Source: Ochotona curzoniae
Lineage: Eukaryota; Chordata; Mammalia; Lagomorpha; Ochotonidae
Reading direction: 5' to 3'
Length of the DNA: 64,000 nucleotides
Assembly (NCBI RefSeq): GCF_017591425.1
Contig: NW_024466004.1
Coordinates: 36,830,501-36,894,500, forward strand
Below are positions 1-11,222 of the stretch, one piece after another; positions within the stretch are counted from its first letter, which is position 1; each line of letters starts with the position of its first letter. Position numbers and translations under genes: made by a program. The notes beneath the pieces are model-generated. The model was not told the DNA's origin. It saw nothing but the letters and a program-made list of their open reading frames with translations, and did not search any database.

Positions 1-1185
1 ACAAGCCAGAATAAAACTAGGACTTATGATACATAAAAGCTTATTTTTAGTTGCCAAAAGATGTATTTTTAATGACTAAGTTTAAGTTTTTGTTCATGGA
101 ACTTTGTTATATTGTAAACATTCTTTCCCTTGTGGATACTGACAGATTCATGCATTTTTCTCATACAGAAGTGCATATTGCCCACAGGGCAATATTCCAA
201 TATTATATTTTTTTCAAAGGATGCTTCTAAATGGAAATTGCAATGGATATTTGTCCTAAATAGCTGCCTTCTCCTCGTATGCCGCACTTCATACCCATGA
301 CACGGTTGCTTCTGAATCCTTATTATGCTCTTTGAAGAGTATCATGTGCTAGGCCAAGGCTTGGCATTAAATATTTGTATTTATGAAGATAACAGTTTGG
401 ATTTAAACACCTATTTTCCTCTCTTCAGTGAATGGAAGGGAAATGATTGTTTACGATAACAACTAAACTTTTTATATTGAACACTAAGGGAACAGATCAA
501 GATCATCTAGTTTGAAAGTTTGGTACCACAACACTCATTATTGAAAGACAGGCAACTGGCAATTGAGAAGCTAGGCGAAATCATGTGGATTAAAGGAAAT
601 AAATTAAGAGCTGAGTTATACAGATCTTGAGGGCTCATTGCACCTGGAATCATTTTCATGGTACTGTGTACAACTGGGCTTTTTCCTCTTTCAAGTATCC
701 TGGTTGAGAGACGAAAACTGCTGTTTTGAGTAAAACAGGATAAAAATCTTTCATTTGGTGACTTGGAAAGCATTTTCTTGTTGTTTAGATAATCAATAAG
801 TATCATGATATTTTGGATAGATATTGCCAATTTTTGATCATGTAACTTTGATTCCAGACTGATATTCTCCATTGTATATTTCTTTTTGGCTATATTTGAA
901 TATATTTAGCTTAGCCTGTGTTTCATAGTATCAGATAATTTGGGGACTTGGCCCAGATTGAGTTTAGTAGGAACAGGGTGTAAGGAAGTTTGGGCTTTCA
1001 CTAAGATATTAAGAGCTCTAAACATTCTTACTTTATCGGTAAGTCAATGAAAATAACACTATTATTTTCCATTTAAACTATGTTTAGGGAGAAAATAAAA
1101 GACTATCAATATTTCCATTTTTGAGGTCCTACTTTACCATATCAACATGTGAAACACTTTATTTTATTACCTAATAATATGAATA
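1..1185. other. Single-copy AT-rich sequence, no gene recognised
   Basis: No repeat family or known coding motif is visible. The only notable open frame is on the minus strand (872 down to 507, 121 codons). Read further upstream in the same frame it continues to about 1060, broken by one TAA near 905. The peptide resembles nothing I recognise, and a frame this long is expected by chance in 64 kb of AT-rich DNA. Confidence 0.6.
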
Positions 1186-1318
1186 CATATTGACTATTTA
1201 ATATGTTTCAAACTCTGTTGAAACCCTTTATATATGTATTAGTTCACTGAATAACAAGGACCCAGGTGAGGACACTGAAGCTGACAGAATGTAAGGTTCT
1301 TAAACAAGTGCACTAGGT
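1186..1318 (-). mobile_element. MIR SINE, 5' part missing
   Basis: Read on the plus strand, this follows the reverse complement of MIR: a degenerate 'ctttatatatgtattagttcac' (consensus tttacatatattaactcat), then 'gaggacactgaag' (consensus gaggaaactgaggc) and a decayed 'aggttcttaaacaagt'. Divergence is high, as expected for a mammal-wide relic. A second MIR in the same orientation follows directly. Confidence 0.6.
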
Positions 1319-1329
1319 TGATTTTCTTA

Positions 1330-1490
1330 TTTAATATTTGCAATGTCCTGCAGATAGATATAGTTGTCTCCTCTTGTAAATGGGAATACTAAAGATTCAA
1401 TAACTTGACTGAAATCATGCAGCTGGGAGGTGATAGAGCCAGAATTCAATACACTACTGAATGATGCCAAAGTTCATGTTTTCCCATAAT
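1330..1490 (-). mobile_element. MIR SINE
   Basis: The plus strand carries the MIR complement in order: a 'cttatttaatatttgcaatg' block, 'cttgtaaatgggaatac', 'aataacttgactgaaatcatgcagctggga' and 'agagccagaattcaa'. The last two match the conserved MIR core (acttgcccaaggtcacacagct and agagccgggattcaa). It is separate from the preceding MIR because the core region occurs twice. Confidence 0.75.
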
Positions 1491-2670
1491 ATTAAGTATG
1501 CTTTTGCTAGAAGACCAAGTCAATGCCTTTGGTGAGCATGTCCTGGAAGCATGGAGCTGGGAAGAGTCTGGGACCACAACCACAAGGCAGTGTGGCAGGG
1601 CACTTCAGTCTGCCCTGCACCACAGCTTGTACACATGGTTTGAATTGGCCCCTTTGCCCATTCTGCAAGGTCAGTGCTCAGAATGAACTGAGAATTGCAG
1701 AATGGTTTGTTTCCCAGAGTGACATGCACCTTCAGACAGACCCTTTGTGGAGATCCCAGCGGGATTTCTACATAGCACACATATTTCCAATGCCTTCTCC
1801 TGCCTCAGGCTACAAGGGTGCTTTGTAATTAGGACCTACTTCATTTTAGGATCCCATCTGGGCTTGGTGGAACACATTGGAGAAAGTGAACTGTAGATTA
1901 ACCTCCAAGCCAGAAAATATTTTCATGGTTCCTATTTCCATAAGGTCAAAGAGTGTATAATAATAGAATACTTGGTAGAATTAAAAAAAAATCTAAACTT
2001 TCAGAAATATTCTTTTCTCTACTGCTAACTATATCTTTTTAGATCTAGGCACACCTTTGAAGTTGAAAGTAGGGAATAGTGCAGAAAATATCATGTTATT
2101 TCCATGAGAGTAGCTAAAGAGAAAAGCCGACATATCCTAGGCTCTTAACATTCTACTTTTATGGAAGTAAAATTAATTAATTGTACATGTAGAAGTAACA
2201 GTTTTATATTATGAAGCTTCCTATCAATTTGGAGGGTTACAATAGTCAAATACAATGCAATACATATTTAGAGCTACTCCTCATACTATTTTGTGACTGT
2301 AAATATAAATATTGCTAATATGATTCCCTCTAGTTTGAATTCTTTTCCAAATTCACCTGCATCAGGCTTGTGCTCCAACTACCTTGCTTAAGAGGAATGA
2401 TCACATTTAACTCCACTGGAGTTGAGGCTCTTCTAATGAACAACTTTTTTCTCTTTTCAAAAGGTAAACATTAATTGAACCCCCAAACTGTAAGTTAGTT
2501 GTCATATGAATCTGGCTCCACTGCAATGAAGCCATGTGTACACTACAGCCAGTTGCAAAATCCTTTGGCAAGAAGTTCTCAATTTTGGATCTGTACCGTA
2601 GATATATTTCAGTGGAATTTTGGATCTGTATCATGTGGATACATTTCAGTGATATATAAATCCCTGCAAC
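1491..2670. other. Single-copy sequence, no gene recognised
   Basis: The 1.5-1.85 kb part is less AT-rich and is open in overlapping frames on both strands (about 62 and 101 codons on plus, 86 on minus). None has a recognisable domain, a convincing start context or splice-site framing. The rest is AT-rich with a few short A runs. Confidence 0.55.
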
Positions 2671-2675
2671 CAGTA

Positions 2676-2875
2676 CTGAACTCCTAACACATGCTAGTCA
2701 CTGTGTTAATTTACATGGATTTACACACACACATGACAATACTATTTAATACATGAAAACAAAAGGAGGATAAGGTGGAGTGACTTCAAACAACACACAG
2801 TGGGTAAGTGGCAGAGTTGGGATTTAGTTAGAGGTCATTTTGAATCTAAGTCTGTGCTTCACATGGCCTTATCTA
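2676..2875 (-). mobile_element. MIR SINE, nearly full length
   Basis: The plus strand reads as the MIR complement from 'ctagtcactgtgttaattt' through 'gacaatactattt' to 'gtgggtaagtggcagagttgggattt' and 'tctaagtctgtgcttcacatgg'. The core 'agtaagtggcagagccgggatt' is well kept. This is the third antisense MIR in 1.7 kb. Confidence 0.8.
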
Positions 2876-3440
2876 AGGGTGATATCTGCTAACAGAAAGT
2901 ATAGTTGAAGGACAGAATACTCGCCCTTTAAGCAATGCTTTAGTCATTCTGGCAATATTGATTTGATTATCTTCCCGAGATGTGACCAGTAGCACTTGGT
3001 GACAAAAATGTCCTTTTTCTGGCTATATCAGTATCTAGAATAGTTAAAGTTCTGTGTCTGAGTCATTTTATCTGTTTTAGATTTGTACATTTTCACATCA
3101 AAATTAGCTCCAATCTTAGATTCTTATTTGGTAGTTTAGCCTCTAGAAGCTAATGTTTGTTCCTCATTCCCCAGTTATACTGCCTTGAGCTTATCAATAT
3201 TGAAGATACTTCAAGAATTTTCAAATTTGACATAACAGCTAAATATTGTTATCAGGCCTAATTATTGATGATTGGGCTTTGTATTAAGCAAATATCTCTT
3301 GAGGTAATTTAAAAATAAAAACTAACTTATTCTATTGTAATATTGAGACATAATAGGGAAATTATCTGAACTTTTCAGTAATTAGTATGGTTGTAATGGT
3401 TTGTTCAAAATATAGTAATTATCTTTTTATGAGGTAACAT
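2876..3440. other. Single-copy AT-rich sequence
   Basis: I see no repeat signature, coding frame or structured element here. Confidence 0.5.
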
Positions 3441-3735
3441 TTCCTCCTTCATTTATTTATTTTAAAGTCAAAGTTACAGAGAGACAGAGAGAGGCAATGA
3501 AGGAGGAATAGAGAGAGTGAGAGGGAAATATCTTCTAACCACTGGTTCACTCCTCGGGAAGGCTAGAAACCAGAAGCTTCATGCAGAGTTACTGTAAGAG
3601 CTACAGGAGCCCAAGCACTTAGACCATCCTCTGCTGCTTTTCTCAAGCCATTAGGAAGGAGGTTAATAGGATTGGAGCAGCCTGGACTCAGATGGGTCAA
3701 ATATAGGATGCCTGCATCACAGATTGCCTCCTCAC
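3441..3735 (-). mobile_element. Lagomorph C-SINE, old full-length copy
   Basis: The plus strand starts with the complement of the A-rich tail (tcatttatttattttaaag). It continues with the purine-rich complement of the pyrimidine tract, 'ggttcactcctcgggaaggct', 'caagcacttagaccatcctctgctgctttt' and 'gattggagcagcctggactc', the complement of the tRNA-like head. Divergence from the young copies is substantial. Confidence 0.8.
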
Positions 3736-3793
3736 CTTTAACATATTCTAAAGTCATAATGCACTGTTTCTGTGCATTTTGCCAGTTTGTATT

Positions 3794-3809
3794 AAGAATG
3801 GGTCTTGGA
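3794..3809. repeat. Target-site duplication, left copy
   Basis: The 16 bases aagaatgggtcttgga recur exactly at 4082-4097 and bracket the SINE at 3810-4081. The bases tt|aagaatg at the left edge fit an L1 endonuclease nick site. Confidence 0.95.
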
Positions 3810-4081
3810 TGGGCACCGGTTCTATCCCGGCAGCCCCGCTTCCCTTCCAGCTCCCTGCCTGTGGCCCGGGAAGGCAGTCGAGGACGGCCCAAAGCTCTGG
3901 GACCCTGCACCCGCGTGGGAGACCCGGAAGAGGCTCCTGGCTTCGGATCGGCATAGCATCCGGCCGTTGCGCTCACTTAGGGAGTGAATTATTGGAAGGA
4001 AGATCTTCCTCTCTGTCTCTCCTCTCTCTGTATATCTGCCTTTCCAATAAAAAAATAATAAAAATAAATCTTTTAAAAAAA
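3810..4081 (+). mobile_element. Young lagomorph C-SINE, 5' truncated
   Basis: The copy begins at 'tgggcaccggttct', so the tRNA-like A box and about 55 bases of the head are missing. The rest is intact: B-box-like 'ggttctatcccgg', 'gtggcccgggaaggcagtcgaggacgg', 'ggaccctgcacccgcgtggg', the pyrimidine tract, 'cctttccaat' and an AATAA-rich tail. It is the least diverged SINE here and keeps CpGs. The perfect flanking duplication shows that the truncation happened at insertion. Confidence 0.97.
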
Positions 4082-4097
4082 AAGAATGGGTCTTGGA
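4082..4097. repeat. Target-site duplication, right copy
   Basis: This is an exact repeat of 3794-3809, lying immediately after the SINE A-rich tail. Confidence 0.95.
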
Positions 4098-4250
4098 ATG
4101 CATGGGACAAATATGGTCTGTTATTCTGGTGGACCAATTTTGCTTGAGCTTTCAGGACAAAATAATTTTTACTGTGACAAATTTAGTTGTTACAGATTTT
4201 TATTTTAATTTATATGAATTTTAAAGACCCATGCCTAAGATTTCAAGGAA

Positions 4251-4252
<2 letters not shown>

Positions 4253-4283
<31 letters not shown>
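4253..4283. repeat. (TG)n microsatellite
   Basis: About 15 uninterrupted TG dinucleotides, long enough to be length-polymorphic. Confidence 0.97.
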
Positions 4284-4285
<2 letters not shown>

Positions 4286-7040
4286 GCTACTTCAGTTATT
4301 GTTTTTTTCATCTTTTTCGCTAAAACAGAGATTCCATGGGAAAATAATAGTAGAGGAAGGTTTAGCTTTGCAAATTAAAGTTAACATTATTCTGCACAGA
4401 CAGCAGAGTCATGAAGATAGCAAGAGCTTTGGACTCCGACGAGGAAAAAAAAAATGGTACCTGAGGTGATATGAGGTGAATTGACAAGGAGAAGCTTGCA
4501 GTGTGGTAGGGTAGAGGGAGGATCCTAAGGGTGTTATTGTAGCACCGTGCGGTGAACTCTGAGAAAGATCCCACATGGGGTGCACATCTCCAATCCTGCT
4601 AACTGTTAAAAGTACAAGTAGGGCTCAAATCACCCGATACCATGTATTTGCATAATATTTTATGGTTCTAAAGCACTTTCACTTAATTTTTTGATGGTGA
4701 TCAAGCATTATTGATGCAGAACATGTCATCTCTAATGAAAGTGAAAAAGAGATTTGCACGGTATCATTTTACCAGGCCCATCTGTTTCCAAATCTGTTAC
4801 TTTTCCTATGACTTCATCCTCCCCTTACACTGTAAGTATGATGCAATGACTAATAATTAGATGATAGCAGACTTTAAAATGTTGTTTTTTCTTTTAATAA
4901 AGATTAAATAACCAATTTTTGGGGATAGGTACAGAATAACTTCCTAACACTTTATGTATTACCTGTGCAATGGTTATGAGACAGAGCAAAAAACTGTTGC
5001 TTGACTAAAAAGATTCTGCCAAACTTGAAAATTGATGGAAAAAATCCCTGCCAATCAATGCCTAATCGCTTAAAGAATAGAATTTGTTTTTCATTTGAAA
5101 TATTTAGGGAATTCTTTTCATGGTTAGAGGCTAGAGCCTGTCTCATCACTTTTCCTTAAAAATATGTTTTCTAACTTGCGCACCATGTGTTATTAAAACG
5201 AATGCAAATATTATTAAAAGCCCTGGCTAAGCTTTTTCCTCTAGATAAGTGCTGTGCTACTAGAACATATGACATCATATTTGGCTCCAGCTTTTGGAAA
5301 TGAAACAGTATGAAAGATGACAAGTTCTAGTAGCCACGTCATAACAGGGGATGAAATTTAAAACAAGACTGACAAAATAAAGTTTGAGGAAATGGACTAT
5401 GTTTTAAATTGTACATTTATCGTGACAGTTTTGGGGTTAATCTCTGGAACCAGCACAAGGATGAATGAGGTAATATTTGCACATGTTGTGGATAAGATTA
5501 CCAAAGCAGGGAAAAGCCCATTTCCAGCCTAATGTGCAACTAAGATTATGTGCTCGAAGGCTGGAAACGGCTGTGTGGTTAGGATAATATAGGGTTCAAA
5601 GACATGGAACAGATGGAGTGCTGAGCAGTCACACTGGATCTGAAGGTTTCTGAAAGGGGGCATGAAAAGCAAAGGCAGGGAGGGAGTAGGCTCAGCCTGC
5701 CAAGAGGAAGGTTTGGGAAGCAAGACGATGGGAGGTAAATGACCAGACTCCCTCATAGCAATGACATGGTAAGGGCTGGTAATTAAAACTTCACTGAAAA
5801 GTGAAATCTGATGATAAAACTACCTTAATGCTGTTCATGTGTACATTAGAGTATGAGAGGAGACTAACACTAATTTCCCTTCTTCCTACCCAGATGTTAT
5901 TACCAGCAGGGAAATGTTCAGAAGTCTTTTTTGGACCCTTTTTGTTTTATTCTGTGGCTTTGAGGAAAGGGAAAGAAAGCAATGTGCAGTATGTGTTGAC
6001 TGAAATGCACCATTAATTTCATGTCTATTTTATTTTTTAAAAAAAGCACTTTTAAAGCATACCAAGGCATTTTAAGTGTTTCAACAACATGCTTTGTGAC
6101 AATAGAGAAGTGAGGGTATGTTTTCATGGTATCAATAAAAATATCATAGTAATTTACAGTCTTGAACTGAACTCTGAATCAGATCACAATGAAGCTCTTT
6201 GAGAGCTAGCAGCAACCTTAACTTTGTTCCTAACCTACTGAGATCAGAATAAACACCATCGCTGATGGTGTCTATGATCTGAAATCTTGGTTGCAGGGGG
6301 CTTGAATTTTATGAAGGAATTTCATTTTTGGAACTCTCTTATCCCTACCCACAAAATCCCAGGTCTACAAGCTTTGAAGTCTTCCAATGAAAGAGGAAAA
6401 GAGTACTTGTTTCTCAATTGTTATAGGTTTCCAGATAGAAGCTCTTATTGACTGAGAAGAAACACTAGTATCTCAGTCTTGTTCTTGCCTTTGCAAGCTT
6501 GGCAAATCGCTCACTTTGAATATCTGAACAAATAAACAAAGCATTTTCAAGACTTGCTGACACTCAGAATCCAATCCTCAAACTCTGCCAGATGCAAACA
6601 CCAAGGGCACAATTGCTCTAGTTTCTATTCTCTCAGTATCTCTTTGAAGGAACACACTGTTGAGAACCCCATATATAAAGAATGAAAATACATTACTGCT
6701 CCCGAAACAACATGATAGCCTGGTTTTTTACTGGCATATGGCAACAAAATAGGGGATTGTTGAATGAGCTCCACAATGTCAAGTTGGATGGGGGAACTTA
6801 CACGTTAACATCACTTTAAATTTCTGATGCTTATTGCATGGTAGTAAGTACTTTAGAATAGAAAGATATTTGAAACTAAGTTTGCTGACTTGAAGGTATC
6901 CATTGTACATTGGTGAGCATGCATCACATATTCTAAGTTGTTGCTCTAAGAGAAATCATGAAGAAAGTAAAAGGGCGTGGTGAAAAGGGGCAAGCATGAG
7001 CTGTTGATCACTGACCAGAACCACATCTTTCCTGCTTCCA
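4284..7040. other. Single-copy sequence, no gene recognised
   Basis: This 2.7 kb stretch lacks recognisable repeats. Around 5160-5460 it holds an octamer-type site (atgcaaat, 5202-5209), a tgacatcat (5270-5278) and an acgtcat (about 5336-5342), a mixture often seen in enhancers but also common by chance. A hairpin lies at 6241-6280. Open frames here (up to 75 codons) look random. Confidence 0.5.
6241..6280. other. Inverted repeat / hairpin
   Basis: An 8-bp perfect stem, acaccatc (6253-6260) with gatggtgt (6264-6271), closes a 3-base loop. An outer 6-bp stem, agatca (6241-6246) with tgatct (6275-6280), encloses it across a small internal loop. A further gcaacc (6212-6217) and ggttgc (6289-6294) could extend the fold to about 83 bases, though asymmetrically. 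No function is implied. Confidence 0.6.
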
Positions 7041-7165
7041 TATCTGAGTAGTGAAAAAATTCAGTCACTTTACAGAGATTCTGTGAGCCCCAAACAGGAT
7101 ACCACATGAAGAGTGCCTGGCACTGTGCTTGATATAGGAAAGTTGTTCAATAACCATTTGTTTCA
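7041..7165 (+). mobile_element. MIR SINE fragment
   Basis: The 3' half of MIR is visible in sense: 'atatctgagtagtgaaaa', then 'gagtgcctggcactgtgcttgatataggaaagttgttcaataacc', which follows the consensus cagtgcctggcacatagtaggtgctcaataaatg. Confidence 0.65.
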
Positions 7166-8415
7166 CTTTTCCAGAACTCATTGAAAGATCCAGCTGAGGC
7201 TTCAGGGAATGCTTTGGCCTTGGAGGAGAGTATTAAAGGGTGTGTGGATTCTTGTGCCAGTAGTTTGAGGGACACTGTATACAGAGATGTCATAGTAAGC
7301 ATATATGAAAGGAAGCATGCTTGGGGAATAATATGTAACTTGATTTGACTAAGAGGATATGAATATGGAAGCTTTGTGTAGGGATGGGCTATAGGTATAA
7401 ACATATTATACAATCCTATGAACTTAAAATTCAGTGAGATAACTATTTAGCATAATATGCTGCCTGAAAAGGACACTGATCTGGCAGTGTTGTGTTCATT
7501 TGGTTACAGTAGGGAAATTTAGGGATCTGGTGATTGCTTAGTATAATTTTAGAACTATTGAGAGCAGAAAAATAAATGTTAGGACTGATATAACAAGAGA
7601 AGAAGAGGAAGAGTTTGTTCAATGCAAGACTAAGTGCATCAGAGAGACAAAAAAATACAGCCCCCACCCCCCACTGGAACAGCAAGAGGAAAACCAAATA
7701 ATAAAAATAATAAGGACTTTTACTTTCTTATCTCTTAAGTATAAGTGAAAATAAGGGAAAGGAAGTAAGGGAAAGATGAGAAGGATGTTTTGGAACAGCA
7801 TGAGTTCATTCTTAATCGGGATATGGAATTGTAGCCATTGAAAAATTAGATTAACACTTCCCTTGTATTTTTTTCTCTTACCCCAAAGCCCTCACACCAT
7901 GCTCTGCCCTTAATAAATAATACTTGATGAAGATGGTGATGATATGTCCTCTTCATGTTAATCCAGGCCCTTCTCAGTTTATGAATGGACCAGATTCCAA
8001 AAGTCTGTTGTAAGTCAATTGTTTGACCATTGGAATGTATTTTTCCTTTGAGACAATGTAACATTCAGTGGTTAAATTCTCAAACTGTTTCACAAAAGGC
8101 CATTTAATGCACAATGTGTTGAAATTGCAGTGCTAATGTACTGTAGACTAATAATTCCTTACAGAGATATTATATACTTCTTGATGCTTTGCAAGTGCTT
8201 TTGCATATGTTTTGAAAAATGAAACTTCTCTGCATGATATTTTTTTTCCATGGAAACAAAAAAGTGGTCCAAGTTTTAAATGCAGAGGCCAGTTACACAT
8301 CCTCCACCCACTCTGGTCTCAGCAGGAAGACTTGGCCTCCATGTAGATGCTCCCACACTGCCTTTCCCAGAGTACTCATTCCACGGGCGATGCCAAGTAG
8401 GGAGGAGGAGGGGGT

Positions 8416-8416
<1 letters not shown>
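7166..8416. other. Single-copy AT-rich sequence
   Basis: I see no gene or repeat family. A short C-rich run (cccccaccccccac) sits near 7661-7675. The segment just before the GT repeat (8280-8416) is more GC-rich but has no recognisable feature. Confidence 0.5.

Positions 8417-8463
<47 letters not shown>
8417..8463. repeat. (GT)n microsatellite, about 23 units
   Basis: An uninterrupted GT run follows a purine-rich ggaggaggaggggg block. It is the longest dinucleotide repeat in the window and is the source of the Cys-Val repeated peptides in the plus frames. Confidence 0.98.
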
Positions 8464-8466
<3 letters not shown>

Positions 8467-10295
8467 GAGGGCTCCCTAGAGAGTTGAGCCACTGTTGACG
8501 GTAAGGTCAGAGAGTGCTTTGGAATCTTGATTTTGCCTCTTAGTCCAGGGTAATCTGTGTGAGGGCTGTTTTCCCTTATGCCCAGTGAGCAAAGTTTGTT
8601 TACCTCATGGGGTTTGGTGTTGTTTAAGAGAGGTGATGTAAAAAGAAGCACACAGGACAGCCCATGTAGGGGTTGCTCAAATTTGATTTTCTGCTTACTC
8701 AGCTGCTCGCCTTCACTAAACTTTAAAGAAGAGTGAGTAGAGAAGGACTTCTTTGGTGATAAGCAATGGGCTAGAGAAATAGTTAAAGCCTAGAGTGGGC
8801 CTCTGCAGAGATGTTTCTGTGATAACTTATTATTTCCTGAAGGGGAAACAGTGAGACCTCATGGGTTCTTACTCTCCTGTTCAAGTATGGCATTATAGAC
8901 TGTAGCCTGTATATCCAAAGTCTCAATTGTTAACACTATACAAATTTAGCACTCGTTCATATTCATCTGACATCCTACAGGCAGTTTTCTTCTAGAGGCT
9001 ATTCAGTGACTGTGGCTTCCTTCCAACTGTGGCTCTGCCTGTAGCCACTAGTTGGCATAAAACTGCCGGAAGAGGGAAGATACAGTGCAGCTTCAGTTTT
9101 GTGCATGGGAAACTTGAGCCAAGCCTTACTGTTTCTGCTGAGATCACAGGCCAGCTTCATAGGGATATATCAAATTGTAAAGCACAGGAAAGTATCGTGC
9201 TGTGCTTGACTGGGAGAAGGGGAAAAAGTTTTGGTGATCAGCTAGTTTGTCTCTGCCAGGGATGAGAGTACAGGTAATAAGTAACCGCATAGTGCTAAAA
9301 ATTATTGGTGCAAATGGTTCTGTCACCAAGGAAATGCTTAAGGCACACTGAGCAATAATACAAACTTCAACTATTTTCACATAGTGTACCACTGGAGACA
9401 CAAATCATTACTTTTCGTATTCTCCTTAACGAACTCAAAATCTGGACATTTAGCTTCCTTACATAAGTAGCCATGGCTGATTTAACCAATTATCTACATT
9501 CTAGCCTCTACTAATTGACTAGGGAGAAAGTTCTACACCCAGCCTTGTTTAGAGGCCAGCCACTTCAACAGGGCAAAGGTGGTCTAAGGGTCTACTTATA
9601 TTCCATGTGTAATGGATAAGAAACACATACGTGGGGCTATTGAGCATGGAGGGTGGAAGACAGAGGGACAACTGACAAAGCTGATTGGGAGCGGAGAGGA
9701 GGGTAAGCTAGAGCCAAAACCCCAAGGTCTGTTAAGCCATGTTGAAGAGGTTGGCTCTTGTTCTACTACTGATAAGGAGTTAATTTCATTGTAGAGTACA
9801 AACCCAATGAGTTCAGAAATGTTTTTAATTGATTCAAGATTCATGCTAATGTATTTGCAAAAATGTCTTCATAGAACATATCTTTGTAGTCTTACACTAT
9901 TAAATAATACTATCACAAATTTGTTTGAAATTCTGCCATGTGTTGTGTAAACATTTTTCAGATAACTGGCATGGAAAGCCTCTGAATAACAGACAGTAAA
10001 TGAGAGTTGCAAATCATGTTGCCTAGGCTGGCATAATGACTTTTGCAGCACAAAAGTTACTCAGAACAAATGTCCAAGGCAATTGAACTTCATCCCATTG
10101 AAATTTTGGGACATCACATTGGTCTAAATACTGATTTAGTTGCCAACATTTACAGAGCTGACACTTTGCTAATTCATTATTCAAAAAGAAAAAAAAGCAG
10201 AGTATGATACCACTGAGAAAGGAAGAACAGCTGTCAATGCAGGGCGACTTAAGACAGTACAGCTATCCCTTAAACATGGGGTGGCAGTTTTCTTC
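8464..10295. other. Single-copy sequence, no gene recognised
   Basis: No known repeat or coding motif is seen. The open frames of 60-85 codons on both strands overlap each other and lack similarity to anything I recognise. Confidence 0.5.
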
Positions 10296-10299
10296 TTCA

Positions 10300-10452
10300 G
10301 TCTGGGAGGCATTGGTTCATTAGGATGGTTCATAGTCATGGCTGCCCATAAGAATAATCTGGGGAACCTTCAAACATCTTGGTGCCTAGGCCATATTCCA
10401 GACCAATCAAGTCAGAATCTCTGGAAGTGGGATATGGACATCTGTACTGCGA
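10300..10452. mobile_element. MER5-type hAT-Charlie MITE, left part
   Basis: 'aggcattggttcat...ggctgcccataagaataatctggggaacctt' followed by 'gcctaggccatattccagaccaatcaagtcagaatctctggaagtggg' matches the MER5 body (tgcacatcagaatcacctggggagctt; gaccaattaaatcagaatctctgggggtggg). The element stops abruptly here. Its other terminal part appears about 240 bp downstream. Confidence 0.7.
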
Positions 10453-10454
10453 GC

Positions 10455-10690
10455 AGTCTATGTCATGGGTAGGGCATTGTGACAATTCATTCATGGCAGA
10501 AAGCAGAAGGCCAAACAGGCAGGAATGGGAGCGATAAGGGAGTGGGGGCATTCCATGGCAGCTAACCTTTTCTGCAAGATGGAAGCACAAATCTGTTCAT
10601 GAGGATTATGGCCTCACCTGCATCACCAATGCACCGAAAAATTAAAGTGTCAACACATGAACTTTAGTGAGATGCACCCCATGAGTGATT
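10455..10690 (-). mobile_element. ERVL-MaLR (MLT1/MST-like) LTR fragment
   Basis: The plus strand resembles the complement of a MaLR LTR: 'catggcagaaagcagaaggc', then 'gttcatgaggattatggcctcacctgcatcacc', 'attaaagtgtcaacacatgaactttagtgag' (consensus ggattaggatttcaacatatgaattttgggg). It lies between the two halves of the MER5 element, which suggests an insertion. Strongly diverged. Confidence 0.45.
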
Positions 10691-10728
10691 CCAATTCACA
10701 ACCTAGTTTGAGAAGGCCTGATGTATCA
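10691..10728. mobile_element. MER5-type MITE, right terminal part
   Basis: 'gtgattccaattcacaacctagtttgagaaggcctg' follows the MER5 right end (gtgattctgatgtgcagccagggttgagaaccactg). It completes the element begun at 10300. Confidence 0.6.
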
Positions 10729-10914
10729 CATAGTATTACTACATATTTGAAACAGCATGTCCCAATTAGTCAGTTCAGTTGACTTGAATCAAATGCCAGC
10801 TATTGTGGTTGGTCTTGATGGCTCAAAAATAGGCCAGACCTTTGATGTTTTACATGCCAGGAGTAGGACTACAGGAGGGAAGTTAGTGAGGGCTTCAATA
10901 GTGCCGCCTAGGGA

Positions 10915-11222
10915 CCCACATTGTGGCTTAGCTGGGTTAGCTGTCACCCATATGCCACCTTTCTTATGGGCACCTATTTGCATTCCTGTTCCAGCTGTTC
11001 CATTTCTGATCCAGTTCCTGCTAACATACCAGAAAGCAGCACAAAATTTGTCCTAGCACCCACGTGGGAAATCTGGATGAATTTCAGACTACTGGCTTCA
11101 GCCTGATGGATCAGCCCAGACCATTGTGGTCATTAAGGGAGCAAACCAGTTGATGGAAGCTATCTCCCCTCTCCCCTATTCTTCTTTCTGTAACTGCCTT
11201 TATAGAAATTATTTTTAAGAAT
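10915..11222 (+). mobile_element. Lagomorph C-SINE, old copy
   Basis: The head 'cattgtggcttagctgggttagctgtcaccc' is followed by 'catttctgatccagttcctgctaacataccagaaagcagcac', 'cacccacgtgggaaatctggatgaa', 'agggagcaaaccagttgatgg' and a decayed pyrimidine tract and tail. Diverged throughout. Confidence 0.8.

Noticed and set aside
507..1060. Minus-strand frame of 121 codons, extendable to about 180 with one stop, as a gene or retrocopy
   Set aside because: No recognisable domain, splice signals or A-tail. With about 8,000 random frames in a 64-kb AT-rich window, two or three of this length are expected.
8376..8651. Cys-Val or Thr-His repeat peptides
   Set aside because: Direct translation of the (GT)n microsatellite on either strand.
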